Assembly: GCF_001544615.1 (NCBI RefSeq)
Contig: NZ_FCNV02000012.1
Location: 1 to 64,000 of the forward strand
Length of the DNA stretch: 64,000 nt
Direction: 5' to 3'
Origin: Caballeronia concitans
GTDB lineage: Bacteria; Pseudomonadota; Gammaproteobacteria; Burkholderiales; Burkholderiaceae
This document shows, one piece after another, positions 43,705-52,492 of the stretch. The position numbers were made by a program, and so were the translations under genes. The stretch's first letter is position 1, and each line of letters begins with the position of its first letter. The notes beneath the pieces were generated by a model, which saw only the letters and a list, made by a program, of their open reading frames with translations, was not told the DNA's origin and did no database searches.

Positions 43705-45045
43705 ATGAGCGACTGGCAGATCTATCTCGTCATCGGCGTGTTCTCGGCGGTCATCATCGTGATCGCGCTGGATCTGATCGACATGGCCGTCGCGGCGCTC
43801 GTGGGCGCGAGCTTGCTGATCGCGCTCGGCATCATCGACGACACGGACCTGATCGCCACCGCGCGCACCGCGGCGGGTCCCATCAGCCTGCTGTTCGGCG
43901 GCATGGTCGTCGCGAGAATCCTCGCGACCACAGGATTGTTCGATCTCGTCGGCGACCTCTTTCTGCGAGCGACGGCGGGAAGCGGGAAACGCTTTCTGCT
44001 TCTGTTGATCGTGATCGTCGCGCCGCTGTGCGCATTGCTGCCCAACGCAACGACGGTGATCCTGCTCGCGCCCATCATCATTCGCGTTGCCCGTGCGCTT
44101 CGAATCGATATCGTCCCGCCGATGATTCTGACCGCCGTGGTCAGCAATGCGGCCGGCCTGTTGACGCTCGTCGGCGATCCGGCGACGTTTCTCGTCGGCA
44201 GTTCCATCGGCATGACGTTCGGGGAGTACTTGCGGCGCGCCAGTCTCGGCGGCGTGCTTGCCATCGCGGTCGTGATTCCGCTTTTGCCGCTGCTGATGCG
44301 GAACATATGGCGAAGCGCCACGCCGCTCGCGCCACGCAGCGCGCATGCGAAGCTCAAGCGTCCGATCTATGCCGCGCTGGCTTTGGCCGTGCTCGTGCTG
44401 ATGATGATGCTCTTCGTCTTCGGCGAGGAGCTTCCCACGCGAATCGTGCCGCCGGTCGTCGCGGTCATTGCGAGCGCGCTTGCGCTGCTTGTCGCGTATG
44501 CGTTCAGGGTCGAGCCGACCGAACGTGTGCTGCGCGACATCGACTGGAAGACGCTGCTGTTCCTGAGCTGCATCTTCTGTCTCGTGCAGGGCATGACGAA
44601 GACGGGCCTGCTGCAGCTCATGTCGCTCAGGCTTTATGAACTGTTCGGCACGCACGTCACGCTGATCTCACTCGCGATGATCTGCGGAATCGGTCTTCTG
44701 TCTTCATTGCTGGCCAACGTGCCCGTCGCCGCCGCGTCCATCGTGATGGTGAAGGGTTATCTCGTCATGGCCGAGTTCGTCCCCGAGTCCGCGTTGTCCG
44801 AGCAGTTCACGCAATGGCCGGAGCACGTCATCCCCGTCTTCATCGCGATGATGTACGGCGCGACGCTCGGCGGCAACGCCACGCTCGTCGGCTCGGCAGC
44901 CAATATCGTCGCGGCGGGCATCTGCGCGCAGGAAGGCGTGCCCGTCAGTTTCGGCCGCTTCTTTCGATACGGGCTGCCATTCACGGCCTGCCAATTGACG
45001 GTCACGGCGATCTACGTGCTCGCGCTCGCGCACTTTCTCCGTTGA
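43705..45045 (+). CDS. IT-superfamily permease (SLC13/ArsB/NhaD-like)
   Basis: Inner-membrane carrier of 446 residues with 11-12 helices, of the CitMHS/ArsB/P-protein group of the ion transporter superfamily. Two inverted halves are visible: GMVVARILATTGLFDLVGDL, CALLPNATTVILLAPIIIRV and SNAAGLLTLVGDPATFLVGS in the first; LLSSLLANVPVAAASIVMVK and GATLGGNATLVGSAANIVAA in the second. The NATT and GGNATLVG helical hairpins are the ion/substrate sites of the family. Substrate could be a carboxylate, an anion or Na+/H+. The gene follows a periplasmic binding protein by 16 bases and ends at a strong hairpin. Confidence 0.85.
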   Translation: MSDWQIYLVIGVFSAVIIVIALDLIDMAVAALVGASLLIALGIIDDTDLIATARTAAGPISLLFGGMVVARILATTGLFDLVGDLFLRATAGSGKRFLLLLIVIVAPLCALLPNATTVILLAPIIIRVARALRIDIVPPMILTAVVSNAAGLLTLVGDPATFLVGSSIGMTFGEYLRRASLGGVLAIAVVIPLLPLLMRNIWRSATPLAPRSAHAKLKRPIYAALALAVLVLMMMLFVFGEELPTRIVPPVVAVIASALALLVAYAFRVEPTERVLRDIDWKTLLFLSCIFCLVQGMTKTGLLQLMSLRLYELFGTHVTLISLAMICGIGLLSSLLANVPVAAASIVMVKGYLVMAEFVPESALSEQFTQWPEHVIPVFIAMMYGATLGGNATLVGSAANIVAAGICAQEGVPVSFGRFFRYGLPFTACQLTVTAIYVLALAHFLR

Positions 45046-45047
45046 CC

Positions 45048-45080
45048 GCCACGGGACAGTCGAATGGACTGTCCCGTGGC
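45048..45080. terminator. Strong hairpin between convergent genes
   Basis: GCCACGGGACAGTC (45048-45061) pairs perfectly with GACTGTCCCGTGGC (45067-45080) around a GAATG loop: a 14-bp stem. It starts two bases after the permease stop and lies 25 bases from the end of the convergent SYLF lipoprotein gene. No T-run follows on either strand, but the stem is strong and its position fits a bidirectional terminator. Confidence 0.75.
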
Positions 45081-45105
45081 GACGATACCGCATGGCCCCG
45101 CAAAC

Positions 45106-45699
45106 TCACTCGCTCAGTTTCGATACCTTCGTGCCTTGTAGCGAGGCATCGGCCATCAGCCCCGCATTCGTCAGCACGATCGCCGTGACGGGCTTCGTCG
45201 CGGTGGTCGTGTCGATCTTGCCGTTCGCGCCCATCTTGAGCAGCGCGACGGAAGCGTCCGCACCGGCCGACCACCCGCTGGACTGGCGGAATTTCTCGAG
45301 CGCGTCCTGCGTCATGAACAGGAAGATCAGCGCCTTCGATTGCGCGCCCGCCTGCAGTCCGAACGATCCCGAGGTCGTGCTGTAGTAGCCGACGGTGCTG
45401 CCGCCAACGCGCAGCGAACCCTTGCCATACTCGGCGCCTACGACGAAGCCTGCCTGAAGCACCGACGGGAAGACGAGAACACCGCGCGACTTGGCGACCA
45501 GTTCGCGGGAACCGGGAACCGTCGAATAGAGGCGCTGGATCGTGCTGTCGACGTCCGCGTCTATGGAACGCCGCTGGTCGGCGGAGCCTGCGGCTTGCTC
45601 GGCGCCTGCGTTCCTGTTGGTGGTGCAACCGGCGAGCACGAGGCAGCCGAATGCGAGAGCGGCGGTTGACTTCATGATGAAGTTTCGTCTTTGCATCAT
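45106..45699 (-). CDS. SYLF/YSC84-domain lipoprotein
   Basis: 197-residue lipoprotein with a signal peptide ending in lipobox LAGC. The mature part is a SYLF/YSC84 domain: TIQRLYSTVPGSRELVAKSR then GVLVFPSVLQAGFVVGAEYG, GGSTVGYYSTTSGSFGLQAG, and ALEKFRQSSGWSAGADASVA. The eukaryotic domain binds lipids and actin; in bacteria it is a common envelope protein of unknown role. GGAGAAG precedes the ATG. It stands alone with a 380-base upstream region. Confidence 0.88.
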   Translation of the reverse strand: MMQRRNFIMKSTAALAFGCLVLAGCTTNRNAGAEQAAGSADQRRSIDADVDSTIQRLYSTVPGSRELVAKSRGVLVFPSVLQAGFVVGAEYGKGSLRVGGSTVGYYSTTSGSFGLQAGAQSKALIFLFMTQDALEKFRQSSGWSAGADASVALLKMGANGKIDTTTATKPVTAIVLTNAGLMADASLQGTKVSKLSE

Positions 45700-46079
45700 T
45701 CTTCTCCACTGTTACGCTTAAGTCACCAACCCGGTTTTAGCGAGCGGCGCTCTGATAGTTACTGGGACAGCAACGTCTTCTTCCAACTCACAGTCGATAT
45801 CACGCACTGACGCCTAATTCAAGAGCAAGACGCGCATTACAACGTTCGGGCGCCCTACACTTTCTACATCAAGATAGGCGCTAGACCGGCTGTTGTGAAC
45901 GTCCCATTTCGCTGACGTTTGCTCATCGAGCGTCTGCTGCTTAACCTAGAATCAAATCAATCGCGAATCACATTCCAATTGGAACGGGCGTGCAACCAGT
46001 CGCTGTTTGCGTCCTGAATCGACAGTCATCAAATCGAAACAATCGGCCGGATCATGCCGGCCTTTCGAAGGAGACGAAC
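45700..46079. other. Intergenic region between divergent SYLF and CBS-BON genes
   Basis: 380 bases without a gene, less GC-rich than the neighbours. It should hold two divergent promoters. Near its right end GGCCGG-ATCATG-CCGGCC (46045-46062) is a short hairpin that stands just before the GAAGGAG ribosome binding site of the CBS-BON gene and might influence its translation. I see no other repeat and no RNA gene. Confidence 0.4.
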
Positions 46080-46763
46080 GTGAGAGCGTCCGACATCATG
46101 ACCACCAAGATCATTACCGCAGAACCGGATATGTCGATACAGCACGCGGCGGGCATGATGGTGTTCGCGGGTATCAGCGGCATGCCCGTGGTGGACGAGT
46201 CCGGCAAGCTGCTCGGCATGATCACGGAAGGCGATCTCATGCATCGCGCCGAGATCGGGACCGGCGTCAGGCAACGGGCGTGGTGGCTCGAAATGGTGGC
46301 ATCGACGGCGGAACTGGCCAGCCAGTACGTGAGGGAGCATGCGAGGAAGGTCAAGGACGTGATGAGCACGAACGTGACCACGGTGACGGAATCGTGTCCG
46401 GTCGGCGACATCGCGGAGATTCTCGAACGTCGGAAGATCAAGCGCGTTCCGGTGATGCGCGACGGCAAGATCGTCGGTGTCGTCAGCCGCTCGAACCTGA
46501 TTCGCGCGCTCGTGACGATGGCGCCGGAGGTGCCTTCGTCGGCTGAGAACGGCGATCACGCGATTCGCGAAGACGTGCTCGCAAGCATGAAAGGCCAGCC
46601 TTGGGCAATGGCGCGCGAGAACGTCATTGTCGAGAACGGCGTGGTCCATCTTTGGGGACCGGTCGTCGGAGCGGAAGAAGGTCACGCCATTCGCGTCGCA
46701 GCGGAGAATACGCCGGGCGTGAAGGACGTCATCGTGCACTTCGGGCAAGCGCCGACCGAATGA
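46080..46763 (+). CDS. Two-CBS plus BON domain protein
   Basis: Cytosolic 227-residue protein. Two CBS repeats (about residues 5-60: DIMTTKIITAEPDMSIQHAA, MPVVDESGKLLGMITEGDLM; and about 90-145: VKDVMSTNVTTVTESCPVG, VPVMRDGKIVGVVSRSNLIR) are followed by a BON domain (about 160-225: VIVENGVVHLWGPVVGAEEG). CBS pairs usually bind adenine nucleotides and BON domains attach to membranes or phospholipids. This CBS-BON fusion is common in proteobacteria but its role is not defined, perhaps energy or stress sensing. The GTG at 46080 has GAAGGAG seven bases upstream. Confidence 0.88.
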   Translation: MRASDIMTTKIITAEPDMSIQHAAGMMVFAGISGMPVVDESGKLLGMITEGDLMHRAEIGTGVRQRAWWLEMVASTAELASQYVREHARKVKDVMSTNVTTVTESCPVGDIAEILERRKIKRVPVMRDGKIVGVVSRSNLIRALVTMAPEVPSSAENGDHAIREDVLASMKGQPWAMARENVIVENGVVHLWGPVVGAEEGHAIRVAAENTPGVKDVIVHFGQAPTE

Positions 46764-46998
46764 GACGATTGCATGCATCCGCTAAGCGACATGCATGCCT
46801 TGAAATCGCGATGGCGTTTGCATATCTTCGAAGTGCATTGCGCCGCCCGACATAAAAAAGCCACACGCCTCATACGAGAGAGAATTCGACGAAGCGAATA
46901 CATAACGCGCCGCGACGCCGCGATGCATGCAGACGCAGCATTGCGGCACGGCGCAATCGACGCGGGCCCGCCAGGGCGACGTTCGCGAGTTGAGAACA

Positions 46999-48237
46999 AT
47001 GCGTGACATCATCAGCGTGTTCATCGTCGTATGTGCGCTCGTCGGCAATGCGGGCGCGTACGCTCAGGCTCCGGCCGCGAGCGGCGCGTCGCCGGCCGCA
47101 TTGACTTCCGCGCAAGTGGACAAGCTCGTCGGCCCCATCGCGCTGTATCCCGACGACCTCATCGCGATCATTCTTCCTGCGTCCACGTATCCGATCGAAG
47201 TCGTGCAGGCGGACCGCTTCATCGACCGCAGAAAGACGGACACGAGCCTGCCCGTCAACGAAGCGTGGCATGACTCCGTGAAGGCGCTCGTCAATTATCC
47301 CGAAGTGGTGAAGAAGATGAGCGGCGATCTGGACTGGACCGTCGCGCTCGGCGAAGCGGTGGTCGCCGATCAAAGCGCCGTGCTCGAAGGCGTGCAGCGC
47401 TTCAGGCGGCAGACGCAATCGGTCGGCAATCTCAAGACCGACGACAAGCAGACGGTCGTGGTCGAGAAAGAAGTGATCAAGATCGTGCCGTCGAATCCCG
47501 AAGTGATCTACGTGCCGCAGTACAACCCGTCGACGGTCGTGGTCAGCAGCCCGACACCGGTCTATTCATATGCGCCCGCGCCCTATCCGGTGTACTACTA
47601 CCCGTATGCGCCCGGCGCCGCGTTCGCAACGGGCCTCGTCTGGGGCGCCGCGATCACCGCCGCCTGGCATGGCGGCCACTACGAAACCAACTACAGCGGC
47701 GGCAACAACACGATCAACATCAATCGCGAGCAGAACATCAATCGCAGCGAAGTGCAGAACAACATCAACAATCGCCAAACCGAGCGGCAGGCGAATCGCG
47801 GAACGAACACAGCGCAGTCGAGCGCGTGGCGTTCGGAGAAGAAGCCGGGGCAGGTATCGGGCGGGACGACGCGGGCATCGACGCAACGCGTGGGCGATGC
47901 GCCGTCGCGCACGGCGGGCGGCAACGCAGCCGGGGCAGGCGGCGCGCAGCGTGTCGGCGCGCGCACGCCGTCGAACACATCGGGCACGCCGCGCGCGGCG
48001 AACACCGGCAATGTGCAGAGCCGCGGCGGCGATGCGTTCAGCGGCTACGGCTCGGCACAAACGGCGCGCGCGGACAGTGCGCGCGGCGCGGCAAGCCGGC
48101 AGTCCATGTCGAGCGCGGGGCAAGGCGGCCGCGACTTCTCGGGCGGTCAACGCAATTTCTCGGGTGGCGGCAACTTCTCGGGTGGCGGCGGCGGGCGCAG
48201 CTTCGGCGGCGGGCGCGGCGGCGGCGGACGACGCTAG
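46999..48237 (+). CDS. DUF3300 secreted protein with Gly-rich tail
   Basis: Exported protein of 412 residues. A signal peptide (about 1-23, ending GAYAQ) precedes the DUF3300 region: VDKLVGPIALYPDDLIAIIL, PIEVVQADRFIDRRK, VKALVNYPEVVKKMSGDLDW, and EVIYVPQYNPSTVVV. A Tyr/Pro-rich stretch (APAPYPVYYYPYAPGAA) leads into an Asn-rich segment, and the last 120 residues are low-complexity Gly/Ser/Arg. The family has no established function. ATG 46999 gives the signal peptide directly; earlier in-frame sequence shows no export signal. Ten bases separate it from the DUF2950 gene. Confidence 0.85.
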   Translation: MRDIISVFIVVCALVGNAGAYAQAPAASGASPAALTSAQVDKLVGPIALYPDDLIAIILPASTYPIEVVQADRFIDRRKTDTSLPVNEAWHDSVKALVNYPEVVKKMSGDLDWTVALGEAVVADQSAVLEGVQRFRRQTQSVGNLKTDDKQTVVVEKEVIKIVPSNPEVIYVPQYNPSTVVVSSPTPVYSYAPAPYPVYYYPYAPGAAFATGLVWGAAITAAWHGGHYETNYSGGNNTININREQNINRSEVQNNINNRQTERQANRGTNTAQSSAWRSEKKPGQVSGGTTRASTQRVGDAPSRTAGGNAAGAGGAQRVGARTPSNTSGTPRAANTGNVQSRGGDAFSGYGSAQTARADSARGAASRQSMSSAGQGGRDFSGGQRNFSGGGNFSGGGGGRSFGGGRGGGGRR

Positions 48238-48247
48238 GAGACGCGCG

Positions 48248-49189
48248 ATGCACGGTCACATCATCGTCGGCGCTTTACGCGAATCGCAGCGCGTCTTCGC
48301 GGCCATCGCGCTCTGTCTTGCGACGCTGGTCCCGCTGCACGCCGTCGCGGCAGCCGCGCAAAGAACGTTCGCGACGCCCGACGACGCCGTGAGCGCGCTC
48401 GAACAGGCGCTCGAGTCGAACGATGACGACGCGCTCATCGCCATCTTCGGCGAAGCGCACAAGCAGCTCGTCGTGACGCCGGACGAAGCGGAGAACCGCG
48501 AGCTGCGCGAGAACGCGCTGAAGGAAATGAGGACGTTCCATACGCTCGTGGAGACGGCGCCGGACCGGCGCAACTTGCGTATCGGCGACGAAGCGTGGCC
48601 CATGCCGATCCCGCTCGTTCGCGAGCACGGCGCATGGCGTTTCGCGACAGAAGAGGGCGTGCAAGAGGTGCTCGACCGGCGTATCGGCGCGAACGAACGC
48701 GAGGCCATCAAGGTGCTGCACGCTTATCTCGATGCGCAGCGCGAATACGCGACGCGCGACCGCATGGGCGACGGCGTGCTGCAATACGCGCGCAAGCTCG
48801 GCAGTTCGCCCGGCAAGCAGGACGGTCTCTATTGGCCCGCCGATACCGCCAATGGCGAAGAGCCAAGCCCGTTCGGGCCGCTGATCGCCGCGAGTTCGCG
48901 TCACTTCGAAAGCCACAAGCCGGGCGATGCCTATCACGGCTACTACTTCCGCATTCTCACGAAGCAGGGCAAGCACGCACCGGGCGGCGCGTTCAGCTAT
49001 CTCATCAACGGGCGCATGCTGGCGGGCTTCGCGATGGCCGCTTATCCCGCGCAATACGGCAAAAGCGGCGTCATGACGTTCATCGTCAATAACAACGGCG
49101 TGGTGTATCAGAAGAACCGGGGCGCATCCGCGCCGCCCTTGACGGAGTTCGACCCGGATTCATCGTGGACGCGCGTTTCGGGGCCATGA
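48248..49189 (+). CDS. DUF2950 secreted protein
   Basis: Exported protein of 313 residues. A signal sequence (AAIALCLATLVPLHAVAAAA) is followed by the DUF2950 fold: FATPDDAVSALEQALESNDD, EENRELRENALKEM-like helices, EAWPMPIPLVREHGAWRFAT, YHGYYFRILTKQGKHAPGGA, and SGVMTFIVNNNGVVYQKN. No enzyme motif is recognised. It is directly behind the DUF3300 gene, and these two families recur together, which suggests a shared periplasmic function. Confidence 0.85.
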   Translation: MHGHIIVGALRESQRVFAAIALCLATLVPLHAVAAAAQRTFATPDDAVSALEQALESNDDDALIAIFGEAHKQLVVTPDEAENRELRENALKEMRTFHTLVETAPDRRNLRIGDEAWPMPIPLVREHGAWRFATEEGVQEVLDRRIGANEREAIKVLHAYLDAQREYATRDRMGDGVLQYARKLGSSPGKQDGLYWPADTANGEEPSPFGPLIAASSRHFESHKPGDAYHGYYFRILTKQGKHAPGGAFSYLINGRMLAGFAMAAYPAQYGKSGVMTFIVNNNGVVYQKNRGASAPPLTEFDPDSSWTRVSGP

Positions 49190-49233
49190 TTCGCGATGTC
49201 CACGTGAACGGACGTGTGATGAAAGGACAGACA

Positions 49234-49614
49234 ATGAAAGCACGCCTTGTCTTGCGATGCATCGTGGCCGGCGCGAGCGCGCTGTCGTGCGCGGGCGCGT
49301 TCGCGAACAACCTGAACTTCCTGAAGGACACGCCGATCGCCTACATGAAGCCGGCCGATCGCCAGGCGTTGAATCGGGCGGCGCAGAAGGCGCTCGAAAC
49401 GAAGAAGGACGGCGAGACGATGCGCTGGAGCAACGAAGGCACGGGCAATCCTGTGCATATCGAAGGCACCGTGACGCCGCGCGATACGACATCGAGCGGC
49501 GGCGACAAGTGCCGTCGCGTGACGCTCGTCGCCGTGGCGAAGGGACAGACGCAGACCTGGACGCCGATCGCGTGCAAGACGGCCAGCGGTGAGTGGCGCA
49601 TCAAGAAGCAGTGA
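49234..49614 (+). CDS. Small secreted surface-antigen-like protein
   Basis: 126 residues. Signal peptide: residues about 1-24, ending CAGAFA. The mature part (DRQALNRAAQKALETKKDGE, MRWSNEGTGNPVHIEGTVTP, KCRRVTLVAVAKGQTQTWTP) is like the C-terminal domain of RT0821/Lpp0805-type surface proteins (rickettsial 17-kDa antigen family). ATG 49234 has GAAAGGAC upstream. Third gene of the DUF3300-DUF2950 run. Function unknown. Confidence 0.75.
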   Translation: MKARLVLRCIVAGASALSCAGAFANNLNFLKDTPIAYMKPADRQALNRAAQKALETKKDGETMRWSNEGTGNPVHIEGTVTPRDTTSSGGDKCRRVTLVAVAKGQTQTWTPIACKTASGEWRIKKQ

Positions 49615-49659
49615 GTTTTGAAGAGGTTCGGTGAGACGATTCAAGCCCTCGACGCGCAT

Positions 49660-50298
49660 TCACACGCGCGATACCAACAACCGGATGCCCGCGGCGCCGA
49701 ACACGATGGCGAGACATGCATCGAAATAACGCTGGACGCGCGCATAGATGCGCCGTGCCGATGCCATCGAGAACAGCACCGCGTAGCCGCCGAACACGCT
49801 CAGGCCAATGCAAAGACAGCCCGCGACGACGGTCAGCATGTGCATCGGTCCCTGACTTGCCGATGAGCCGAGCGCGGCCACGGACATCCACACGAGAATG
49901 GCTTTCGGATTGGTCAGATGCAGCAGCGCGCCGCGTGCATAGAGCCGCCGCACCCCGTGCTCAGCCGCATTTGCCGACGATGCGCGCGCTCGCGGACGCC
50001 ATGCCGAGCGCCCCGATTTGAACGCGAGCCACAAGAGATAGACGCCGCCGCAGATCTTCACCGCGACGAGAAAGCCCGAATACGCGGTGAGTGCGGCGGA
50101 AAGGCCGAGCGCGGCGAGCATCGCCCAGAAGAAGGAGCCGGACATCACGCCCGCCGCGAACGATAACGCCGCGCGCCGTCCCGATGTGCTCGCGATAGCC
50201 ATGATCGCCAGATTGCTCGGGCCGGGGCTCGCCGTGCCGACGAAGTAGGCCGACCAGGCGAGCAGAAGGTTGGCGTTGGTGAAGGCGTGTGCGGTCAT
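49660..50298 (-). CDS. LysE-family exporter
   Basis: Inner-membrane exporter of 212 residues with six helices of the LysE/RhtB amino-acid efflux family. N-terminus: LLAWSAYFVGTASPGPSNLA, with the conserved PGPSN motif; then RRAALSFAAGVMSGSFFWAM and LYARGALLHLTNPKAILVW. The ATG at 50298 fits the family N-terminus; the frame is open to 50433 but the extension lacks features. It is divergent from the FMN oxidase gene, with a palindrome in between. Exported compound unknown. Confidence 0.87.
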   Translation of the reverse strand: MTAHAFTNANLLLAWSAYFVGTASPGPSNLAIMAIASTSGRRAALSFAAGVMSGSFFWAMLAALGLSAALTAYSGFLVAVKICGGVYLLWLAFKSGRSAWRPRARASSANAAEHGVRRLYARGALLHLTNPKAILVWMSVAALGSSASQGPMHMLTVVAGCLCIGLSVFGGYAVLFSMASARRIYARVQRYFDACLAIVFGAAGIRLLVSRV

Positions 50299-50430
50299 GG
50301 TGTTTTTCTTCGATCTCGATAACGCATTCGAGTATCGGGCAGCAACGACGCTCGCGAACAGGGACGATTCTTCATCGCGCGTGCAGGCCAGTTCGGTTCG
50401 GATCGGCCTCGCAAGTCGTTGCGCCGTTTT

Positions 50431-50445
50431 CATAACGACGTTATG
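50431..50445. promoter_or_regulatory. Palindrome between LysE and FMN oxidase genes
   Basis: CATAACG-A-CGTTATG, a perfect palindrome with 7-bp arms, in the middle of the 249-base divergent promoter region. The downstream IclR-type gene is co-transcribed with the FMN oxidase, so its product is the first candidate to bind here. Confidence 0.6.
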
Positions 50446-50547
50446 ATTTCCGAAAGCACGGCGCGATCATGCAGACTAGCAGCGCGGACCACGAATGCAT
50501 ATCGATGTCCTGCCTCTGACGGCATGCGTGCATCGGAGAGGCAGGCA

Positions 50548-51780
50548 ATGAAAGCGGAACAGATAAAGCATCCGCCGGCGCAGCCGGTTCCCAAAACGTT
50601 GCGGCGATACTTGTCGCTCGATGACTTCGAGATCGCCGCGCGGCGGCATCTTCCGCGTCCCATCTTCGGGTACATCTCAGGCGCGGCCGAGCGCAACGCA
50701 TCGCTGGACGACAACGAGCGGGCGTATTCGGAGTATCGCTTCGTGACGCGTGTGCTTCGCGACGTCTCCCGGCGCACGCAAGCGACGACACTGCTCGGCA
50801 AGACCTATCGCGCGCCGTTCGGTATCGCGCCGATGGGCATTTCCGCGTTGTCCGCTTATCGCGGCGACCTCGTGCAGGCACAAGCCGCTCGCGAAGCCGG
50901 AATCCCGATGATCATGAGCGGCTCGTCGCTCATTCCCCTCGAGACAGTGGCGAAAGAAGCTTCAGGCACGTGGTTTCAGGCCTATCTTCCCGGTGAACCG
51001 GAGAAGATTCGTGCGCTGATCGAGCGCGTCGAGCGGGCGGGCTACGACACGCTCGTCCTCACCGTGGACACGGCCGTGCTGGCCAATCGCGAGAACAATA
51101 TCCGCACGGGTTTTTCGACGCCGCTAAAGCCGGGCATGCGGCTCGCGTGGGATGGCGTCACGCGGCCTCGATGGCTCTTCGGCACCGCGCTCAGAACGCT
51201 GGTCAAGCACGGCATGCCGCATTTCGAGAACTCGTATGCGACGAGAGGCGCGCCCATCTTCTCGGGCCGCGTGGTGCGGGATTTCGGCGCGAAGGATCAT
51301 CTGAACTGGAGTCATGTGCTTCAGATTCGGGAGCAATGGAAGGGAAAGCTCGTGATCAAGGGCATCATGGCCGCAGAAGATGCAGTCGCCGCGCGAGATC
51401 ATGGCGCGGACGGAATCATCATCTCGAATCATGGCGGACGTCAGCTGGACGGCACCGCCGCGCCGCTTCGCGTGCTGCCTCGAATCGCGGAGGCAGTCGG
51501 TCACGACATCGCCGTGATGATCGACGGAGGCATCCGCCGGGGCACCGATGTATTGAAGGCGCTCGCGCTCGGCGCGGATTTCGTCTTCGTCGGCCGGCCG
51601 TTCAACTATGCCGCGTCGGTGGCCGGCAAGGCGGGCGTCGCGCACGCGATCGGCATTCTGTACGCGGAAGTGCAGCGCAACCTCGGCTTGCTGGGCGTCA
51701 ACGGCATCGACGAATTGACTCCGCATGTGCTCATCAAGTTGCCGGAAGACTCGGCTGCAAATAAAAGGCACGGGCGATGA
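50548..51780 (+). CDS. FMN-dependent 2-hydroxy-acid oxidase/dehydrogenase
   Basis: Flavoenzyme of 410 residues of the LldD/glycolate oxidase/mandelate dehydrogenase family, oxidising an L-2-hydroxy acid to the keto acid. Visible residues include PIFGYISGAAERNASLDDN (catalytic Tyr region), APFGIAPMGISAL, WFQAYLPGEPEKI, LVLTVDTAVLANRENNIRTG, and the active-site segment SNHGGRQLDGTAAPLRVLPR (base His, substrate-binding Arg), MIDGGIRRGTDVLKALALGA. GGAGAGG precedes ATG 50548. The stop overlaps the next IclR gene by four bases (ATGA), so the regulator is translationally coupled. Exact substrate not fixed; an aromatic or aliphatic 2-hydroxy acid is likely. Confidence 0.9.
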   Translation: MKAEQIKHPPAQPVPKTLRRYLSLDDFEIAARRHLPRPIFGYISGAAERNASLDDNERAYSEYRFVTRVLRDVSRRTQATTLLGKTYRAPFGIAPMGISALSAYRGDLVQAQAAREAGIPMIMSGSSLIPLETVAKEASGTWFQAYLPGEPEKIRALIERVERAGYDTLVLTVDTAVLANRENNIRTGFSTPLKPGMRLAWDGVTRPRWLFGTALRTLVKHGMPHFENSYATRGAPIFSGRVVRDFGAKDHLNWSHVLQIREQWKGKLVIKGIMAAEDAVAARDHGADGIIISNHGGRQLDGTAAPLRVLPRIAEAVGHDIAVMIDGGIRRGTDVLKALALGADFVFVGRPFNYAASVAGKAGVAHAIGILYAEVQRNLGLLGVNGIDELTPHVLIKLPEDSAANKRHGR

Positions 51781-52487
51781 AATCTAGCAATAAGGATGAC
51801 GAACTAATCGACCGGTCCGTCGCCGCCGTCGACAGGACGCTCTCGTTGCTCGAAGCGTTTCTGGGCGAGCCGGGCGGGCGGTCGCTGTCGGACCTGGAGG
51901 AGCAAACCGGTCTCTTCAAAAGCGTGATCCTGCGATACATGCTTTCGCTCGAAGCGCGCGGCTTCGTGCATAAGGAACCGAGCGGCGCGTACCGGCTGGG
52001 CGTCAAGGCCGCGCAACTTGGCCGCGCATTCGAAAGCGGCGTGGATCTGGTGTCGACATTGCGGCCGGTCGTCGATCGGCTCAGCGAGCAAACCGGCAGC
52101 AGCGCGTCCGTCTACGTGCGCGACGGCGAGTGGCGCGTCTGTCTGCTGCGCGCGGAGCCGGAGCGTGATGTGCGCGTCGCGATTCGTGCCGGCACACGCC
52201 GTCCGATGGACAAGTCGGCATCAAGCCTCGCTTTCAAGCGCTTCGAGCGCAAGACCGTGCAGGCGTTCGAGGCGGCGGGCGTGGCGGGCATCGCTTCATC
52301 GGCGGGCGTCGGCGACCCGCTGCTCGCGTCGATGGCCGCGCCGCTCTTCGGCATGGGCGATGCGTTCGTCGGCGTGTTGACGCTGTCCGGCGTGATCGGC
52401 CATTTTCATATCGACGATGAAAACGTGCGCTCGCTCCTGTTCGATGAAGCACTCTCCGCGAGCGCATTGCTCGGCGCCGCGTCATAA
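51777..52487 (+). CDS. IclR-family transcriptional regulator
   Basis: Regulator of 236 residues. A winged HTH (about 14-80: AAVDRTLSLLEAFLG, LSDLEEQTGLFKSVILRYML, LEARGFVHKEPSGAYRLG) is followed by the IclR ligand-binding domain (VVDRLSEQTGSSASVYVRD, AIRAGTRRPMDKSASSLAF, GVLTLSGVIGHFHIDDE). Coupled to the FMN oxidase by a four-base overlap; the palindrome at 50431-50445 upstream of that pair is its probable operator. It ends five bases from a second, convergent IclR gene of different sequence. Confidence 0.9.
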   Translation: MKSSNKDDELIDRSVAAVDRTLSLLEAFLGEPGGRSLSDLEEQTGLFKSVILRYMLSLEARGFVHKEPSGAYRLGVKAAQLGRAFESGVDLVSTLRPVVDRLSEQTGSSASVYVRDGEWRVCLLRAEPERDVRVAIRAGTRRPMDKSASSLAFKRFERKTVQAFEAAGVAGIASSAGVGDPLLASMAAPLFGMGDAFVGVLTLSGVIGHFHIDDENVRSLLFDEALSASALLGAAS

Positions 52488-52492
52488 AACGC

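Noticed and set aside
48100-48235. Repeated GGCGGC-type units that look like a repeat array
   Set aside because: They encode the Gly/Ser/Arg-rich tail of the DUF3300 protein in frame; not a CRISPR or mobile repeat.
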